Part shown: positions 5,486-7,365 of the stretch, in pieces
Position numbering within the stretch: position 1 is the stretch's first letter
Layout of the letters: every line of letters begins with the position of its first letter
DNA from: Chromatiales bacterium
GTDB lineage: Bacteria; Pseudomonadota; Gammaproteobacteria; Thiohalospirales; Thiohalospiraceae
Length of the DNA stretch: 7,365 nucleotides
Direction of reading: 5' to 3'
Assembly: GCA_026984715.1 (NCBI GenBank)
Contig: JALSRO010000436.1
Location: forward strand, 1 to 7,365
Made by a program: the position numbers and the translations under genes
The notes under the pieces: generated by a model
What the model was told of the DNA's origin: nothing
Seen by the model: the letters and a program-made list of their open reading frames with translations, nothing else
The model's database searches: none

Positions 5486-7365
5486 TCACGAAGCGCTTTC
5501 GGGGCGGATCCTCCAGCAGTTGTGAATCCTGCTGTTTCGGGCAAAATCCCTCGGCAGCGTTTCCCTGCTGATATTCTCCACGACCAACCCCTTCAACGCA
5601 CCACTCTCCATCTTGAAGTTTCGGAAGTTGTTGGAGAAAATCAACACCCCATCCCCGGTCAACAGCTGCGCCGCCTTGCGGATCAGCTGCACATGATCGC
5701 GTTGGATATCGAAGCTCCTCTCCATTCTCTTGGAGGTGGAGAAGGTAGGCGGGTCCAGAAAGATCAGCCCGAAACGGCCCCTCCCCGAAACGATCTGCCG
5801 ATCGAGCCAGGAGAGACAGTCGGCTCGCACGAACCGATGCCGATCACCGCCGAAACCGTTGAGTGCCATATTGCGTCGCGCCCAATCGAGATAGTTTCTG
5901 GAGATATCTACCGTGGTCGTGGAGATCGCCCCGCCCCTGGCCGCATACACGGTGGCACTGCCGGTATAGGCGAACAGATTCAACATATGCCTCCCTTTGG
6001 CGAGTTTCCCAATCAGGGCGCGAGTGAGGCGGTGATCGAGAAACAGCCCGGAATCGAGATAGTCTTCGAGATTCACCAGGAAACGGCATCCTCCCTCCTC
6101 CACCTCGACAAAGTTCCGGCTCTCTCCAAGGCGCTGATACTGGGCACCCCCTCTCTGGCGGCGCCGCACCTTGAAGTGAACCTGCTGAATGGGGATATCC
6201 AGGACTTCCGGCAAGACCGCCAACGCCTCACGCAGACGGGCTCTTGCCTTGCGGGGATCGACGCTCGGGGGCGCCTGATACTCCTGGACATGCGCTGCAA
6301 GCAACTCACCCTGATAGAGATCGATCGCCAGGGCATATTCAGGCATATCGGCGTCATAGAGCCGGTAGCAGCCGATCCCCTCCCGGCGCGCCCAGCGCCC
6401 CAGCTCACGCAGATTCTTGCGCAGCCGGTTGGCGAACATCTGCGCACCCTTGCCAAGACTCTCTGCCGGGACCGGGCGAGGCATCACCATCCCGCCCGAA
6501 ATGGCAGTACGCTCGACAAACCACCGCGGCTGCAGCTCGAAACGGAGCAGTCTGCAGGGAATCGCCCCGTTATAGAGAGTGTATCCCCTGCAGGCACGCA
6601 GCCCCATGCGCCTGGCCAGCTCGGGATTGCCGGTGAACAGCGCCGCCCGCCAGCCCACGAACCCCTGCTTGAGCCGGTCGGCAAGCTCCCTGTAGAGCCC
6701 CTTCAGAGCCTCCACCTCACCCAGTCTGGCACCATAGGGAGGATTGACCATGACCAGCCCCGTCCGATCGGGCAAGGGTGGCCGCAGCAGCTGGACTTCC
6801 CGCCGTTCCACATGGATAGAACCACGCAACCCCGCCGCCTCCACATTACAGATGGCGGCTCGAACCGCCCGCCGGTCGCTATCGTAACCGACAATGCGCG
6901 GCCCCCTTCCGGTGCCCCGGGCACGCCGCCTCCCCGCCTCGTCCAGCAACCGTGTCCATACCCTCGCATCGTGCCGTTCCCAACCAAGGAAACCGAAATA
7001 GCGGCGCATGGCACCAGGGGCTATATCCGCCGCCATCGAAGCCGCTTCGATGAGAAGAGTACCCGAACCACACATGGGATCCAGCAGCATCCCTCCGCTG
7101 GCGGCAACCTCGGGCCACCCGGCACGCATCAGCAGCGCTGCTGCCAGATTCTCCTTGAGCGGCGCCTCTACAGACTCTTTCCGATAGCCACGGCGATGCA
7201 GACTGTCACCCGAAAGGTCCAAGCTCACCGTCGCCCGGTTGCGGAGGAGATGGACATTGATCCGCACGTCAGGCTGCCTGGTATCGACGTTTGGGCGCCT
7301 TCCCGCACTCACCCGGAACTGATCAACGACTGCGTCCTTGACCTTCAACGCCCCGAACCGACTGT
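5486..7365 (-). CDS. rlmL: Bifunctional 23S rRNA methyltransferase RlmKL, 5' end outside the window
   Basis: RlmL/RlmKL methylates 23S rRNA using S-adenosylmethionine. In E. coli the N-terminal half makes m2G2445 and the C-terminal half makes m7G2069. The 625 visible residues cover the end of the THUMP domain (KVKDAVVDQF, IDLSGDSLH-like segment), the first methyltransferase with its SAM site LDPMCGSGTLLIEAA (near 7035-7080) and catalytic NPPYGARL (near 6725-6748), then the linker RLRKNLRELGRWARREG and the second methyltransferase with LFLDHRLTR, NLFAYTGSATVYA (near 5942-5986) and DPPTFSTSKRM (near 5723-5758). The TTG at 7348 is not the real start: the frame stays open to the window edge, and the preceding SRFGA matches E. 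coli SQYGA just before its MKVKDA. About 100 N-terminal residues are therefore missing. Both catalytic halves look intact. The closest alternative would be a single-domain RlmL or RlmI-like enzyme, which the fusion excludes. Confidence 0.96.
   Translation of the reverse strand, partial: SRFGALKVKDAVVDQFRVSAGRRPNVDTRQPDVRINVHLLRNRATVSLDLSGDSLHRRGYRKESVEAPLKENLAAALLMRAGWPEVAASGGMLLDPMCGSGTLLIEAASMAADIAPGAMRRYFGFLGWERHDARVWTRLLDEAGRRRARGTGRGPRIVGYDSDRRAVRAAICNVEAAGLRGSIHVERREVQLLRPPLPDRTGLVMVNPPYGARLGEVEALKGLYRELADRLKQGFVGWRAALFTGNPELARRMGLRACRGYTLYNGAIPCRLLRFELQPRWFVERTAISGGMVMPRPVPAESLGKGAQMFANRLRKNLRELGRWARREGIGCYRLYDADMPEYALAIDLYQGELLAAHVQEYQAPPSVDPRKARARLREALAVLPEVLDIPIQQVHFKVRRRQRGGAQYQRLGESRNFVEVEEGGCRFLVNLEDYLDSGLFLDHRLTRALIGKLAKGRHMLNLFAYTGSATVYAARGGAISTTTVDISRNYLDWARRNMALNGFGGDRHRFVRADCLSWLDRQIVSGRGRFGLIFLDPPTFSTSKRMERSFDIQRDHVQLIRKAAQLLTGDGVLIFSNNFRNFKMESGALKGLVVENISRETLPRDFARNSRIHNCWRIRPESAS

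Noticed and set aside
5335..5571. Plus-strand open frame of 78 codons across the repeat and the rlmKL end
   Set aside because: It consists mostly of the dispersed repeat and antisense of rlmKL, with a composition typical of translated repeats and no domain.

Overview
This window looks like ordinary chromosomal DNA of a gammaproteobacterium. A fused RlmKL-type rRNA methyltransferase and an RfaH-type NusG paralogue together point to that class. The UvrB is nearly co-linear with the Escherichia coli protein as I recall it, and the porin belongs to a type common in environmental Gammaproteobacteria. A more precise placement, such as a sulfur-oxidising Chromatiales-like lineage, would be a guess. 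No CRISPR array, tRNA, rRNA, intact mobile element or defence cassette is visible.

Layout. Positions 1-128 hold a strong hairpin (35-58) and the leader of a periplasmic TlpA-like thioredoxin (129-644, +). The convergent gap 645-879 contains a perfect 29-bp inverted repeat. An alginate-export-type outer-membrane porin runs leftward (2088-880). Its upstream region (2089-2382) carries a near-consensus FNR/ANR box placed exactly as in an FNR-activated class II promoter. uvrB (4401-2383, -) follows. The uvrB-rfaH gap (4402-4637) contains the decayed 5' end of an IS110-family transposase in the opposite orientation. rfaH (5141-4638, -) comes next, preceded by a 344-base gap (5142-5485) with a candidate promoter, a foldable leader and a second copy of the repeat seen at 775-838. 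The window closes inside rlmKL (7365-5486, -), which continues beyond the right edge.

Function. The genes do not form one pathway. They cover periplasmic thiol redox (TlpA-like), outer-membrane permeability probably linked to oxygen supply (porin plus FNR box), nucleotide excision repair (UvrB), operon-specific antitermination (RfaH) and 23S rRNA modification (RlmKL). All intact genes except the thioredoxin lie on the minus strand. No convincing terminator is visible between rfaH and uvrB, so read-through from rfaH into uvrB is possible.

I do not see a clear undescribed system. The observations most worth follow-up are the dispersed palindromic repeat, the FNR-type promoter of the porin and the IS110 stub beside uvrB.
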